Positions 10,294 to 21,241 of a stretch of 64,000 nt of DNA are shown in pieces. The position numbers and the translations under genes were made by a program. The stretch is from assembly GCA_905160935.1 (NCBI GenBank), contig CAJHZI010000051.1:1-64000 (forward strand), written 5' to 3'. The DNA comes from Enchytraeus crypticus. Lineage: Eukaryota; Annelida; Clitellata; Enchytraeida; Enchytraeidae. Position 1 is the stretch's first letter, and each line of letters opens with the position of its first letter. The notes below the pieces were generated by a model that made no database searches, was not told the DNA's origin, and saw only the letters and a list, made by a program, of their open reading frames with translations.

Positions 10294-11740
10294 CAGTGGT
10301 TCTTAAACTGTGGGTCGTGACCCGAAAGTAGGTCGCGAGGATGGTCTCAGTGGGTCGCCAAGGGTCTCCAAAAACATTTTTAATAACATAAAACATTAAG
10401 TTAATCTTTATATAATTTTTGTGAACTCCTATCTAGAACAATTGGAGACGAAGCTTTTAGTTGTGACAACAAATTATCTCAGATAACAAACTACAGTGGT
10501 CAGACTGTGCATGAATTACTACAGTCGGTGTAGCCTCAATGACGTGCGTTCTTGTTGGATTAGTTCAGCGCATTAAAATCGTTGCTCCTCTTGCAGTGTC
10601 CTGATACGAATGAAACAGTGATACTGTTTCATTCATCGCAAAGCATTAGCAACTAAAGATTTACGTGAAGATTTGCATGCCGTGTTTGCAAGGCTGTTGA
10701 AATGATTAACGCCATTAAAGCTAGCGCACTGAATACGTGTTTGTTTCAAGTTCTCTGTTCAAAAAGGGTGCGCAACATGATTTTCAAGAGGGAAAGCTTT
10801 TAAAAACTTTTAGAACAGAGAAATGAAGTACTAGTTTTCCAGAACAAGAATTCCTATGAGTCTTTAACAGTTTGCGAGACTGATCAGCTTTGGTTGTCAA
10901 AGTTGGCCTATCCGGTAGACATTTTTGTTATGTTCAATGATCTAAACCGGAGCCTACATGGAAGAGAAAGTGATCTGCTTCGGCACACAGATAAAATACC
11001 AGCATTTGCGAAGAAATTGAAGCCTTGGAAACCGCGCATAGAAGAAGGTAGAATGGACAGAGCTAGTGGCAAAGATAGTGGCTGGAGCTAGTGGCGAAGT
11101 CGGTAAGATACTCGACCGCGGATCAGTATGAGCGGGTTGAAATCCTGGGCTCACCCGTCACTGACATCGCTGTCAAGTGAGGAAACTGACGTTAACCTTA
11201 TCTTTACCAGCTTTACATGTTTTCGTGCTTGTCACATATCCTTACTCAAGCAGAAACTGCGGCCATATCAGCTTCCATCAATAGGCCTACTGTAATCGCT
11301 AACCATCTACATTTGCTTTCCAAAAAAATTTTCAATATTTATTGGCAGTCGATCTTCAGTGGATAAGAAATCCATTCGATGTAGATGCCAGTTTACTATC
11401 ACTTTTTGCAGTAACTGCATGAGGCAAAATTAATGGAGCTTTCGTGTTATAGGTCATTGGGAATTTAGTCGAACGCTATAGAACTTTCAGATTTTTGGAT
11501 TTATGCATCATCGGAATATCCCGAATTGTCAGAAACAGCACTGCAATCATTTACTACCACTCATCTTTGTGAAAGTGGAATTTCTGCAACGACTGCCATG
11601 AAAACAAAGTACAGAGCTAGGCTGAAAGTTTCTGGCGACCTAGGGTTGTGTCTGTCACCACTTGACCCAAGTATTGATCTCCTTATTAATGCTAAACAAA
11701 GGCTTCAACCCCTCTAGTAACAATTGGCTACTACTGGCTA
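10294..11740 (+). mobile_element. hAT relic with ZBED5-like transposase, 3' end missing
   Basis: The left end CAGTGGTTCTTAAACTGTGGGTCG is the familiar terminal repeat of Charlie-type hAT elements. The decayed transposase reads IHRKALATKDLREDL near 10640, then KLAYPVDIFVMFNDLNRSLHGRESD and DKIPAFAKKLKPW at 10900-11030. After a SINE insertion it resumes with QWIRNPFDVD near 11355 and FWIYASSEYPELSE, THLCESGISATTAMKTKYR and KVSGDLGLCLSPLDP at 11490-11660. This order matches the ZBED5/hAT family, ending in the dimerisation domain. No matching right terminus is seen before the palindromic repeat at 11960. Stops at several places make it a pseudogene. Confidence 0.8.
11080..11217 (+). repeat. tRNA-derived SINE, family A, copy 3
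   Basis: Runs from CTGGAGCTAGTGGCGAAGTC through GGTTGAAATCCTGGG to ATCTTTACCAGCTTTA. It interrupts the ZBED5-like transposase coding region, so it is younger than that insertion. Confidence 0.8.
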
Positions 11741-11959
11741 AGTAGCCGTTAATATAGATAGTACTTAGCCGTAACTAATCTACGAGTATATTGCTCAGCA
11801 CAAGTTTTAACGTGACAGTTAACTTTATACCGGAAGACGGTTTAAATATTTGTATCTTTCTATTACTTCTTCTTAGCACATTTCTTTTGCAGATTCGTTT
11901 GGGTGAATTGATCCGTAGTGATATGTGCTGTGGAAGAAGAGTTGATGTGTGCTGTGGAA

Positions 11960-12045
11960 AAGGATGATGTTAGGGACATCATCTAAGGATGATGTCCCTG
12001 ACATCATCTAAAGATGATGTCCCTGACATCATCCTTAGATGAGGA
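11960..12045. repeat. Tandem self-palindromic units
   Basis: Units of about 30 bp of the form GATGATGTCCCTGACATCATC, each nearly its own reverse complement, repeat two to three times with CTAAG/CTAAA spacers. The array can fold into stacked hairpins. Confidence 0.75.
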
Positions 12046-12099
12046 AACGGAAGTTAAAGCTTTATTAATATTATTACTATTGTTACTATTATTATTATT

Positions 12100-12860
12100 A
12101 TCAATTCCGTAAATCATCTGTCAACCCTCTATTAAAACCTTTCAGAGCAGATAACGTATTACATGTGGATACTAACGCCATTATTAGAAGACTTTATGCT
12201 AGCAGTAATATTATTTTCAATAAATCTTTACATATGAATGATCTCACTAGACTATATCTTCCTGAAACCCACTGCTTGCCCATATTATCTTTTGCTACTG
12301 TTAGTATGGACCTGAGAAAAGACCAGATTCATGACTTAAACGTAGCTTGGAATAGTGCTTATAGATCAATCTTTCATTATAATAGATGGGAGTCTGTTAA
12401 ACCTATTATGGCGGGTCTAGGAAAATTAAATTTCAAGCATATTAGAGTAAAGTTAGAAACGAACTTTTTAAGAAAGAACTGCATGTTAGCCAGTAATGGT
12501 GTTCTAAAACATGCAATTAGGTATATTATCGCTAACTTTGACAACCTGTGTAAGACATTTAATTTGCCTTTTAGTTACTCTATTATGTTATCAAATAATA
12601 TATCGTACTTTTACCAGCACAAGGAGGTGCAAGATTTTATCTAGAAGTCTTTTTCAAGTTGGTGTGGCTAATTTTTCAATTATATGCTGATTTGCCTAAT
12701 CTTATGTGCAATGTTGATTTTTAATTTACCATTAATATTATTGGATAAATAATATTAATTATAAAAATAAATAATATTAATAAATAATAAATAAATAATA
12801 TAATAATATTATAAATAATAATAATAATAGATAAATAATATTAATTTAAAAGACACAGGC
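12100..12860 (+). mobile_element. LINE family C, 3'-terminal fragment, copy 1
   Basis: An open frame from about 12105 to 12644 encodes the C-terminal domain downstream of a LINE reverse transcriptase (LKPFRADNVLHVDTNAIIRR, SFATVSMDLRKDQIHDLNVAW and SVKPIMAGLGKLNFKHIRVK). The same order is seen, with more decay, at 30140-30420 in copy 2. The 3' end passes into an AAT/ATA-rich tail (12735-12850). Only the last fifth of the element is here. The clade is not resolved. Confidence 0.7.
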
Positions 12861-12980
12861 ACAATATGCATACACGGAAAAATTTCAAACCGTTGTCCGG
12901 GTTCACACCTTCCTCCACGTCCGGAGTCTACACTGCCTCTTACCTGTCATGAAAACGGAAGTAGTACACAAACATCTTGC

Positions 12981-14457
12981 TTGTTTCCTCAATCCATAGT
13001 GAACCCGTCCCAACCACTGGTGAGTCAATCAATAAAGTTGCAGCACCCAAGCCTTCCAAACAACACAAATAGACATATTCCTAAGGCTGCCAGACTTCAG
13101 TGCGCTACTGTTTTGGCTAATACACTTATGAAAATTTTCCGGTTTCCACAGATCATTGAGGATTGGTCCCACCTACTGAATTATGGAAAATATGTCTTAC
13201 TTGCACCTCCTTGTGCTGGTAAAAGAACGAATTTGTCTAATGTTATTAGGAAGAGGGCTGAATTGTATGAGAGTCGCAATGAGTTCGCTTTCTCTAAGCA
13301 GAAAATTACGAATAATCGCTCACGTAGCAGTCTTGATACATTATGCTCTAGTGTCAGATCTAAAATAGAAGACAGTAACATGAGAGCAGCAGTCAGACTC
13401 CTTTGTTCTGAGGATTCTCCTGCTGCCGACAACCAAGACACCCATCTCTCACAGAAAATCAAGCAACACCACCTGATCCTTTGAATACACAGGCTCTTCA
13501 GGTTTAACAGGATGAGGTACTCAAGGCAGTTCAAAGCTTCCCAGCAGGCTCTTCTGGTGGTCCAGATGGTGTCAGACCTCAACACATTCTGGCTCTGCTG
13601 AATGATAGAATCGCAGGTCCTACCCTGCTACCCTCGCTCACTGCCTTTATCACTACTCTTCTGAATGGAGTCTGCCCTGATGCGATTAAGAAGTTGCTTT
13701 TTGGTGGTAGACTAATTGCCATAGGTAAGAAGGATGGAGGAATTCGCACGATAGCTATAGGATACACGTGGAGGTGTATCGCTGCAAAATGTGCTAATGC
13801 CCGTGTGGCTGCAAGAGTCACCTGTCTCCTATTCAAGTGGGTGTGGGTATAAAGGGTGGTTTCGAAGCTACCGTTCATGCTGTTCGCCGCTTCCTCCAGT
13901 CGATACCAGAATCATACTGCGTTGTGAAGTTAGACTTTAAAAATGCTTTCAATAACCTGAACAGATTGAATATGCTTCAGGAAGTGCACAGTTTGACCCC
14001 AGAGATCTACAAATTCTGTCACTTGTCATATTGGGGCAGTTCATACTTGCAATTCATCGAGCACACCATGGAATCAGTGGTAGGGGTCCAGCAGGGAGAT
14101 CCTCTAGATCCTCTTTTGTTTAGCCTGACAATTCATCCTCTCTTAAAATCCCTAAATTCTCCTCTAGCTGTCGCATATCTGGATGATTTAACTTTAGGGG
14201 GCACTGAGGAAGTTCTAGTTCAAGATGTCAGTAAGATTATCGAAAATGGTGTACATTTAGGTCTGGAATTAAATCAGAATAAATGTGAATTAATATCCTC
14301 CAATAATGAGTCTTTCCTTCACCCGTTACTTCAGTCCTTCACTAAGTTAGAGCCAAGAGAAAGTTCACTTCTTGGAGCTCCATTAATTTGTGGCAGTGCC
14401 ATGGATCAATCATTCAATTCTAGGATTGCAGACATTCAGCACGCCTGTATATGGAAA
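12981..14457 (+). pseudogene. R2-type (restriction-like endonuclease) LINE, 5' half
   Basis: Three successive frames form one protein. Residues from 12981 hold a basic N-terminal region (PPCAGKRTNLSNVIRKRAEL). From about 13511 come AVQSFPAGSSGGPDGVRPQH, GGRLIAIGKKDGGIRTIAIG and YTWRCIAAKCAN. From about 13834 come GVGIKGGFEATVHAVRRFL, the first catalytic box VVKLDFKNAFNNLNR, VGVQQGDPLDPLLFSLTIHP and the second box AYLDDLTLGG, then LLGAPLICGSAMDQ. Two frameshifts (near 13490 and 13830) inactivate it. The frame stops matching the family near 14457, where another LINE begins; the missing C-terminal half resumes at about 17713. Read-through of the junction makes a 446-residue hybrid frame that is an artefact of the insertion. 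Confidence 0.85.
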
Positions 14458-15169
14458 ATATGGAAACCTATCAAAAGGAGTTTAATATGCGGTGACTTTA
14501 ATATTGATATAGGCAAATATGATTGTAATAATACTGTTAAACAATATGTTGATATATTGAGTGAATTTAATTTTACTCCTTTGTCTGTTGTGCTGACACA
14601 TTGCTTGAATAGCGTACAAGATTCAAATTATAATTATAATATCAACATGAATGGTACTATTATTGATCATGTATTCTCGAACTTCGTTTCATTCAACAGT
14701 GATTGTTCGCCTTTACTATGTAATATTATTTGTTTAACAGTTGTTACGGATATTACTGACCACTTCGCTAATATAATTGCTATTGTTCGTCCTCGCAAAC
14801 GGGTAAACTTTGAAAATAGACCTATGATAAGAATATTTAGCAAACCCAACATTTTAAAATTTAAAAGTAATTTAGCTACTTTAGACTGGTCTTTTACTAA
14901 TACATATGATGTAAATCATTTTACAAATACTATGACAAAAAAATTAACTACTTTAATAGATACATATTTTCCCTTAACTAGATGCTCTAAGAAATGTCTC
15001 AAAGATAAATCATGGCTGACTAATGACCTGAAAAAAGACATCAAGCTTAAAAATAAGCTTTATCTGAAATTCAAAAAAAAACCCAAAATCATAATGATTG
15101 GGAAATCTATAGCTTTTAAATGTAAAATTGAAAGTATGATTTATAAGCAGAAACAAATATTTCAGAAAA

Positions 15170-16195
15170 ATGTTTGATAGTACATTAAACTCCATAAAAA
15201 ACATTTGGAAATTTCTCAATAATGTGTGTAGCTATAAACCCAGCAATAATAAAACTTCCATCTCAAAGTTAACAACAACGAATGGCACTATATCTGATAT
15301 GAGTAGCATTGCAGAAGAATTTAATCAATACTTCGCGTCAATCGGCAGAAGACTAACATCCAATTTTAATGCTATCCACTCTGACTTTCAAAAATATCTA
15401 ACCAATAATTACTCACACACTATGTTTCTTATTCCAACTGATTCTTCTGAGCTATATCAAGCTATTCAATTGCTTAGTACTACTAATTCGACTGGTCCAG
15501 ACAACATAAGCAGTAGAGTACTAAAAATTTCAGCGGATGTTATTGCTGAACCTTTAAGTTACATTATCAACAAATCTTTTGAACTGGGAATATACCCTAC
15601 TGCGTTTAAATACTCAAAGGTAATACCTATCTTTAAAAAAGGTAAACATGGCAATTTGGAAAACTATAGACCTATATCACTAATTAACACTGTTAGCAAA
15701 ATTTTTGAAAAATTTGTCTATAAACATACTATGAACCTTTTAAATAAATACCATATTCTTTTTGACAACCAATTTGGTTTTAGACAAGGTCACTCCACTG
15801 TAGATGCCTTATATAATAGTATTAATATGATTCATATGGAAAAAGGTAATAAGAAAAAAACTATGAGAATATTCCTTGATCTAACAAAGGCTTTTGATAC
15901 AGTGGATCACTCAATTTTACTGAGCAAGCTTCAATATTATGGAATAAGAGGGATTTCATATGAATGGTTTAGATCATATCTCAATGATAGACATCAATTT
16001 ATCTCCATAAACGAAGCTAATTCATCCGTTTTACCCGTTTGTACTGGAGTACCCCAAGGTTCTATTCTTGGGCCTCTATTATTCCTCATTTTTATCAATG
16101 ACATACAATATTCGTATAATAACGCAAAGTTAAAACTATTTGCTGATGATACAAATGTTTTTGTCTGTGAAGATAACATTGTAGAGCTATATTAG
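15170..16195 (+). pseudogene. Jockey/CR1-like reverse transcriptase frame (largest intact RT frame)
   Basis: A 341-residue uninterrupted frame covers all core RT motifs through FADD, then stops at about 16193, where the normal protein would continue (TGNIVYNNLLNWFNCNRLTV). The upstream endonuclease frame ends at 15177 and overlaps it by eight bases, so one frameshift separates the two domains. It is relatively well preserved compared with other LINEs here, which suggests a younger insertion. Confidence 0.8.
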
Positions 16196-17016
16196 ACTGG
16201 TAATATTGTATATAATAATTTACTGAATTGGTTCAATTGTAATCGATTAACTGTTAATATTGCCAAATCAACTTTCATTTTATTTTATCCGTCTAATCTA
16301 GATAATGAAATTATTAAGACCAATAATCTTAAAATTAAGATAAATGACTGTGAACTTAATAGATCTAATAGTGTAAAGTTTCTAGGTGTTTGGATTGATG
16401 ATAAATTATCATTTCAAGAACATATAAATCAATTAGCTAAAAAAATTAATGCTTTGAATTCAATGCTATTCAATCGTAAAAAATTCTTACCCATTAATTG
16501 TCGCTTAATGTTATTTCACGCACTTATTTATTCACGTATTAGTTATGGTATTGAAATATAAGGCAATACTAGTCGAACGAAGTTGCATCCATTGCAAGTT
16601 GCAATGAATAAGGTACTAAGAAATCTTCAAAAGCAAAATTAATTTTGCAATGTTAAAGAATTACATCAAAATTTTAATGTACTCCCTGTTAATTTATTAT
16701 TTAAATTAGCAATTGGTAAACTAATAAACAAATATATTCAATCTGATAGCATAGGCCTGCTTCCAATATTAATAAAGAATATTTTGTCAACAGAACTGCC
16801 AATCATGAGTATGAGACTAGTCTATCACAAACTAACTATTTGTATTTTCATTACAATGTTACAATTTTTAACTCGATTACTTTTTCTAGTGTTCAAATAT
16901 GGAATAGTGTAACCGATTCCATAAAATCGGCTAAAAATGTATATAATTTTGGTATCCTATATAAATTTTTTTATTCAAGAACTGGTAAGCTATAAATAGA
17001 AGCAAAAATGACTAAA

Positions 17017-17018
<2 letters not shown>

Positions 17019-17083
<65 letters not shown>
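17019..17083. repeat. (TA)n microsatellite
   Basis: About 32 uninterrupted TA units in the 3' region of the jockey/CR1-like LINE. Confidence 0.97.
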
Positions 17084-17090
<7 letters not shown>

Positions 17091-17712
17091 GTATTTCTGA
17101 ATTTCTTGGTATGGACTGCAATGCATGTTCATTTTAAGTTGATTACTGATTAGTTATATAACTAAAACAAACGTACGTAATATTTTATGATTTTGTATAT
17201 GCTGGTGTTTTAAATTTTATTCGTGAATAGGTTTTAGTGTATTAAGATACTTTTTCCTGCTAATGTGTAGGGGTATTTTGAAGTAAGTAATATTAGGCTT
17301 AGATTGAATGTCTTGATTGCTATAAACTTTTAACTGCTTTATATGATTTTAATTTGCTATGTGTTAAGGGCACATGTTGGTGCCTTCGTGGCCTTGGTGT
17401 CCTTTTTCACTTTGTCTCCCTGTATTTCTGGTGTGCGGAGTGGGAGTGGGATGGGATGTGTTACCCCCCCCCCCCTCATTTACCGGAGTGGGATGGACGT
17501 GATTCAATTCAATTCAAAGCACTTTCCCTTACCATATTGGCGAATAGCTAGATAGAGCAATGCTCTCACTAGGGACCGATTGAATGGTATTGGGATTGTT
17601 TTAATTTTGCATCATTGATTATGTTGTAATCTTGCACTTTTATTTCTCTTTTTGTACACTTTGTATGTATGTGACTTCACACTGATGTTTGTTGTCGAAA
17701 TAAACATGTCTC

Positions 17713-18945
17713 TCCCTGTAAACGTCTGTTGCTGATTTCCAGACATGATGCATTGACCCTGCTAAGACACTGTCTTAGTGCTCCTAAGCTATTGTACATA
17801 CTACGCATATCGCCCAGTTACGATCATCCTGCCTTAATAATCTATGATGAAAAGCAGAGAGAATGCCTTTCCCTGTTGACAAACATCAGTTTGTCAGATT
17901 CCCAGTGGGCTCAGGCCAGTCTTCCGGTTAAATACGGAGGTTTGGGGATAAGGCAAGTGTCGCACTTGGCTCCAGAAGCATTTCTTTCATCCTTTAATGC
18001 TACTAAAGAATTGCAAGAATCAATCCTTGGTCATTCTAATTCATATGCAGATGATCATTTTATCAATGCCCTCTCCACTTGGAAAGAGCTATACAATATT
18101 GCAGCCCCATCTGGCGACTTTACAAAATTTCAGAAATACTGGGACGCACCTGCCATAGAAAAGAGCTTCCAGTATGTTCTTAATTGCCAATCTGACTCAA
18201 CAGATAGAGCTCGACTTATCGCAGTTTCTGCTCCTGGAAGTAGTGACTGGCTCAATGCCTTACCTATTTCAGCCTGTGGGCTACACTTAGACGATGAATC
18301 TGTCAGAATTGCAGTAGGCTTTAGACTGGGTGCTCGGATTTGTGCTCACAAATCCGAGACATGATGCCTTGACTCCGCATGGACATTCGTGTCCATGCGG
18401 AGTTATAGTAGACTCGAGGGGGATACACAGCTTATCTTGTAAGAGAAGTGCAGGCCGAGCAAGCCGCCACCGCAACTTAAATGATATAATATGGCGTGCT
18501 TTTGCTAAAGCTAGCATTCCAGCAATCAAGGAACCCCCGGGTCTCTTTCGCTCCGATGGTAAGCGTCCAGACGGGCTAACTCTCATTCCGTGGCAAGGTG
18601 GTAAATGCTTGGCGTGGGATGTAACGGTTACTGATACCCTCGCTAAATCTCACGTACACGCTAGTTCTATTTCAGCTTGCAGTGCTGCGGAATTAGCGGC
18701 CAAAAGAAAATCAGATAAGTACAGAAGTTTGCTGTCAGCATACGATTTTCTACCTATAGTCATAGAAACATTTGGTCCTTGGAATGAAGCAGCCTCAGAC
18801 TTTGTTTCTGCATTAGGAAGCAGTATATCTGCATTATCGGGCGACAAGCGTGAAACATCATTCCTAAGACAACGGGTCTCGGTGGCTCTGCAAAGTTTCA
18901 ACGCTGTTTGCTTCAGAGGATCATTTTGTACTCCAATCAATTCAG
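17713..18945 (+). pseudogene. R2-type LINE, 3' half with zinc knuckle and restriction-like endonuclease
   Basis: It continues the protein interrupted at 14457: LISRHDALTLLRHCLSAPK, SDSQWAQASLPVKYGGLGIR, SDWLNALPISACGLHLDDES and VGFRLGARICA. A 28-bp insertion at 18347-18374 then shifts the frame. After it come the cysteine/histidine cluster HGHSCPCGVIVDSRGIHSLSC and the endonuclease core KRPDGLTLIPWQGGKCLAWDVTVTD, in which RPDG and WDVTV fit a PD-(D/E)XK layout, then [20 protein letters not shown]. The domain order RT, zinc knuckle, restriction-like endonuclease is that of R2-type LINEs. After about 18945 the frame stays open but leaves the family. Confidence 0.85.
18347..18374. other. 28-bp templated insertion causing a frameshift
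   Basis: Removing these 28 bases restores a continuous frame (...LGARICA joined to PHGHSCPCGV...). The insert begins with CACAAATCCGAG, the exact inverse of the CTCGGATTTGTG just before it, and continues with ACATGATGCCTTGAC, close to a segment of the same element at 17742-17756. A second hairpin (CTCCGCATGGACA...TGTCCATGCGGAG) is created at its right edge. Confidence 0.75.
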
Positions 18946-19676
18946 CATGTAATGACTCAAATATTCCGAACGTCGCCCTACAGTATTCTTCTCTTGAAGT
19001 ATCTGGAGTCCCGAATGTATCAAGAGGAATTATTTCTCTAGAAGCTAATCCTTTTGCTGAGTGTCAGTTGAGTTCAGTACAGGGACTTCTTCCTCAGAAT
19101 GTTCCTGCTTCGCAGGATTTTGTCATTGTAAATGATTCGGCTGCAGTCTATAGGAATCCAGCCAATGCGTGCTACGTTTCCTTATCTGCGGTTCCCAATA
19201 TTTCTGACCAAAGATGGCAGATAAATTCAAGTTCTACCGACAATTCTCACTTTCCAAATTCTGAGATTTCATCTGATGAAGAAGCATTGGTTAATTTGAA
19301 TGCGGTAATTTTAGAGGAGAAGGAAATAACTATCAATTCAGAAGTTAAACAGAATAACTACTTTAAATCAGCATCCCCCGCTGAACTGAGACGAATCAAG
19401 TACATTCACAGATCTAATTTCGAGCTGACTCTTGCTGAAGCTAAAGCACTCTATGGAGAAGTGGACACTTCATCGGGAAGACAACTGAGGAGGAGAGGTT
19501 CACAGTTTAACAGGGTCCTTGTCGAGAAGGAACAGCAGGTCACAAATGCAATACTTCTAAAAGCTGGAAATCATATGAAAGAGACAGAACCTGAATGTAA
19601 GCCAGAAAACTCTTCAGAAATGTCCTCTTCAGAGTTGAATTCAAAATCTAGTGATTCATGTAAGAGAATTACATAG
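18946..19676 (+). other. Open-frame tail after the R2-type endonuclease; part is a dispersed repeat
   Basis: The frame of the R2-type element stays open for about 240 further residues (NVALQYSSLEVSGVPNVSRG, EEALVNLNAVILEEKEITIN, FELTLAEAKALYGEV, SGRQLRRRGSQFNRVL) and stops with TAG at 19674. I recognise no domain. The part from about 19290 to 19635 occurs a second time at 25990-26204 plus 28283-28465, so it is a repeated sequence and not unique host coding DNA. Composition is visibly GC-richer than the flanking AT-rich LINE. It could be a variable C-terminal extension or 3' region of the retroelement. Confidence 0.5.
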
Positions 19677-19691
19677 GCCCGCAGTTTCCTA

Positions 19692-21038
19692 TTGGAACGT
19701 CGCATTTCGCCCCAAGCCCAGAGGCCCCTCGCACACCTACTCAACATCCCTGGGGTTACGTATGTCAAGGTAATATCCTGTTCTAAGGGTTTTAGCCCTG
19801 GCCTATCCCGAAAAACTTCGGAGGGATCCACTTCGCCCAATCCTCGTCAGCCCAATACAACAGAAGATGCAGCAAACTACAGAGTCTCCTACCAGCTTCC
19901 AGAGGAATATTTGCCGCCAATGGGTACTTTCCATAGTTGGGACATCTCGAATTGGAATCTTGCCAATATTTTGGTGCCAGCTAAAATACTGGATTTTGAC
20001 CATCGTACACATATGGAGGATCTTACGATACGACCCTTCATCTACTATCCTGACTTTATTGCAGCCCTTCAGGCGGTGACAGCGGACAATATGATCGCTG
20101 GTAAGGACAAGTTTGAGCATCTCCAGCACCTCAGACAGGACATCAGAAAGTTCAAGTCCGAGTCGAGTGTGGTTAAGGCGATTGCATTGTGGACAGCGAA
20201 CACTGAAAGATTCAATGATATAAGGGCAGGACTCTATGACACGACTGATAATCTTATCTCTTCCATCAAATGGAGTGATGCAGACTTGTCGCCCTCCACT
20301 CTATTCACCATAGGGTCCATACTAGAGGGATGTTCCTTCAACTACGGAAGTCCTCAGAACTCCTGTGTGCCTGAAGCAATTGTTCTGGCTGAGTGCTTAA
20401 AGATATACATCGGAGGTGATGACTTCAAGTCTGGTCAGAAGAAGCGAAAGTCTGTTCTCGTTGATTTTCTCATTGACACGGGCTTCAAGCCCACCTCCTT
20501 CGTCGGCTATATTCACGTTGGCAACAACGACGGGATGAACCTCTCGGCACTCAAACAGTTCCGCTCTAAAGAGATAATGAAGTCGATTATGATTGATGAC
20601 GTGGAGAAGGTTCTTAAACTGGACAATCACTACTGTCATCCATTGAGTGTTGTTCGTCTCACTTCTACTGCGAACATAGCTGTGGGCCACACCCATAGAG
20701 AGCTCGACAAAATTGATCAAGAACTAAAGTCAGGCGCAACGCTGGCACCCCTTACTACGCCGTTACATTCCATTCGAGCCTATGCGTCTAAGATTAAAGT
20801 GAAGCGAGAATGTAAGAGTGAGAAATTCCTAGATGCCAAACTAAGAGAAAAGAAGCTGATCGTTAAGGGTGATGATGAGGATAAATTACAGGAGATGTTG
20901 AGGGTGGGGAGGCGGCACTGCAGGTGGCTGCTGTATCGGAGGCGAAGAAAGGCTACCCAGAGAAGATCAACCAGGACAGTGCCTTGCTCTAGAAGAATAA
21001 ACAAAAGCAGGGAGGCGATCAGGTGGAGGTTCCTGTAG
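19692..21038 (+). pseudogene. Intronless, truncated inositol-3-phosphate synthase (INO1) copy in a chimeric frame
   Basis: INO1 converts glucose-6-phosphate to inositol-3-phosphate with NAD. Residues about 82-304 of this 448-residue frame (19935-20603) follow INO1 in order: SWDISNWNLAN, YPDFIAAL, LWTANTERFNDI, LSPSTLFTIGSILEG, YGSPQNSCVPE, IGGDDFKSGQKKRKSVLVDF, GNNDGMNLSALKQF, RSKEI and IDDV. The N-terminal nucleotide-binding half, with the glycine-rich GGNNGST-type motif, and the C-terminal quarter are absent; unrelated sequence replaces both. Residues normally near-invariant are changed (the T after KSGQ to K, YNHLGNNDG to YIHVGNNDG, SKSN to MKSI). It has no introns and starts 16 bp after the preceding frame. 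I infer a processed, truncated retrocopy, not an active enzyme. Confidence 0.8.
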
Positions 21039-21241
21039 TGGATGATCTGAAGCCATTGATACCGCAAGTGAAGGATCGGGAAGATGAGCATGACATCGTT
21101 CTGCTTGAGGTCTCGTTGGCCATGACTCATGATCTGGACAGTGACGTCCTGGTGGAAGGGGAACTGGTGCGAGACGAGTTGCTCGAAGGGAATGAGCCAC
21201 CTCAAGAGCTGCCTGTAACAAGGCAGAAAATGACTGGTTGA
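21023..21241 (+). CDS. Small acidic ORF, unrecognised
   Basis: A 72-residue acidic frame overlaps the end of the INO1-like frame by 16 bases and ends at the start of the repeat-bearing frame. It is rich in D, E, L and V (VVDDLKPLIPQVKDREDEHD). The three successive frames look like one acidic coding sequence broken by frameshifts rather than separate genes. No family recognised. Confidence 0.3.
   Translation: MEVPVVDDLKPLIPQVKDREDEHDIVLLEVSLAMTHDLDSDVLVEGELVRDELLEGNEPPQELPVTRQKMTG

Larger units (their letters stand above)
14458..17712 (+). mobile_element. Jockey/CR1-like LINE inserted in the R2-type element
   Basis: The coding part begins with the end of an APE-type endonuclease (LICGDFNIDIGKYD near 14485, GTIIDHVFSN near 14650, DITDHFANIIAIV near 14750). 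From 15170 a long frame carries the reverse transcriptase: STTNSTGPDNISSRVLKISA, KYSKVIPIFKKGKHGNLENY, FGFRQGHSTVDALYNS, the catalytic box RIFLDLTKAFDTVDHSILLS, GVPQGSILGPLLFLIFIND and KLFADDTNVFV. The thumb and C-terminal part (VKFLGVWIDDKLSFQEHI) are broken by stops at about 16193 and 16559. Noncoding 3' sequence runs to GTCGAAATAAAC near 17705. The 5' end is truncated. Short CCTGTA words occur at both junctions but are too short to prove a target duplication. Confidence 0.85.

Noticed and set aside
12000-12045. CRISPR-like short repeats
   Set aside because: Only two to three units, each self-palindromic with tiny spacers, in an animal genome; no array.
14458-15177. A 446-residue protein spanning 13837-15177
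   Set aside because: It fuses the R2-type RT with the endonuclease end of a different LINE at an insertion junction; it is not a natural gene.
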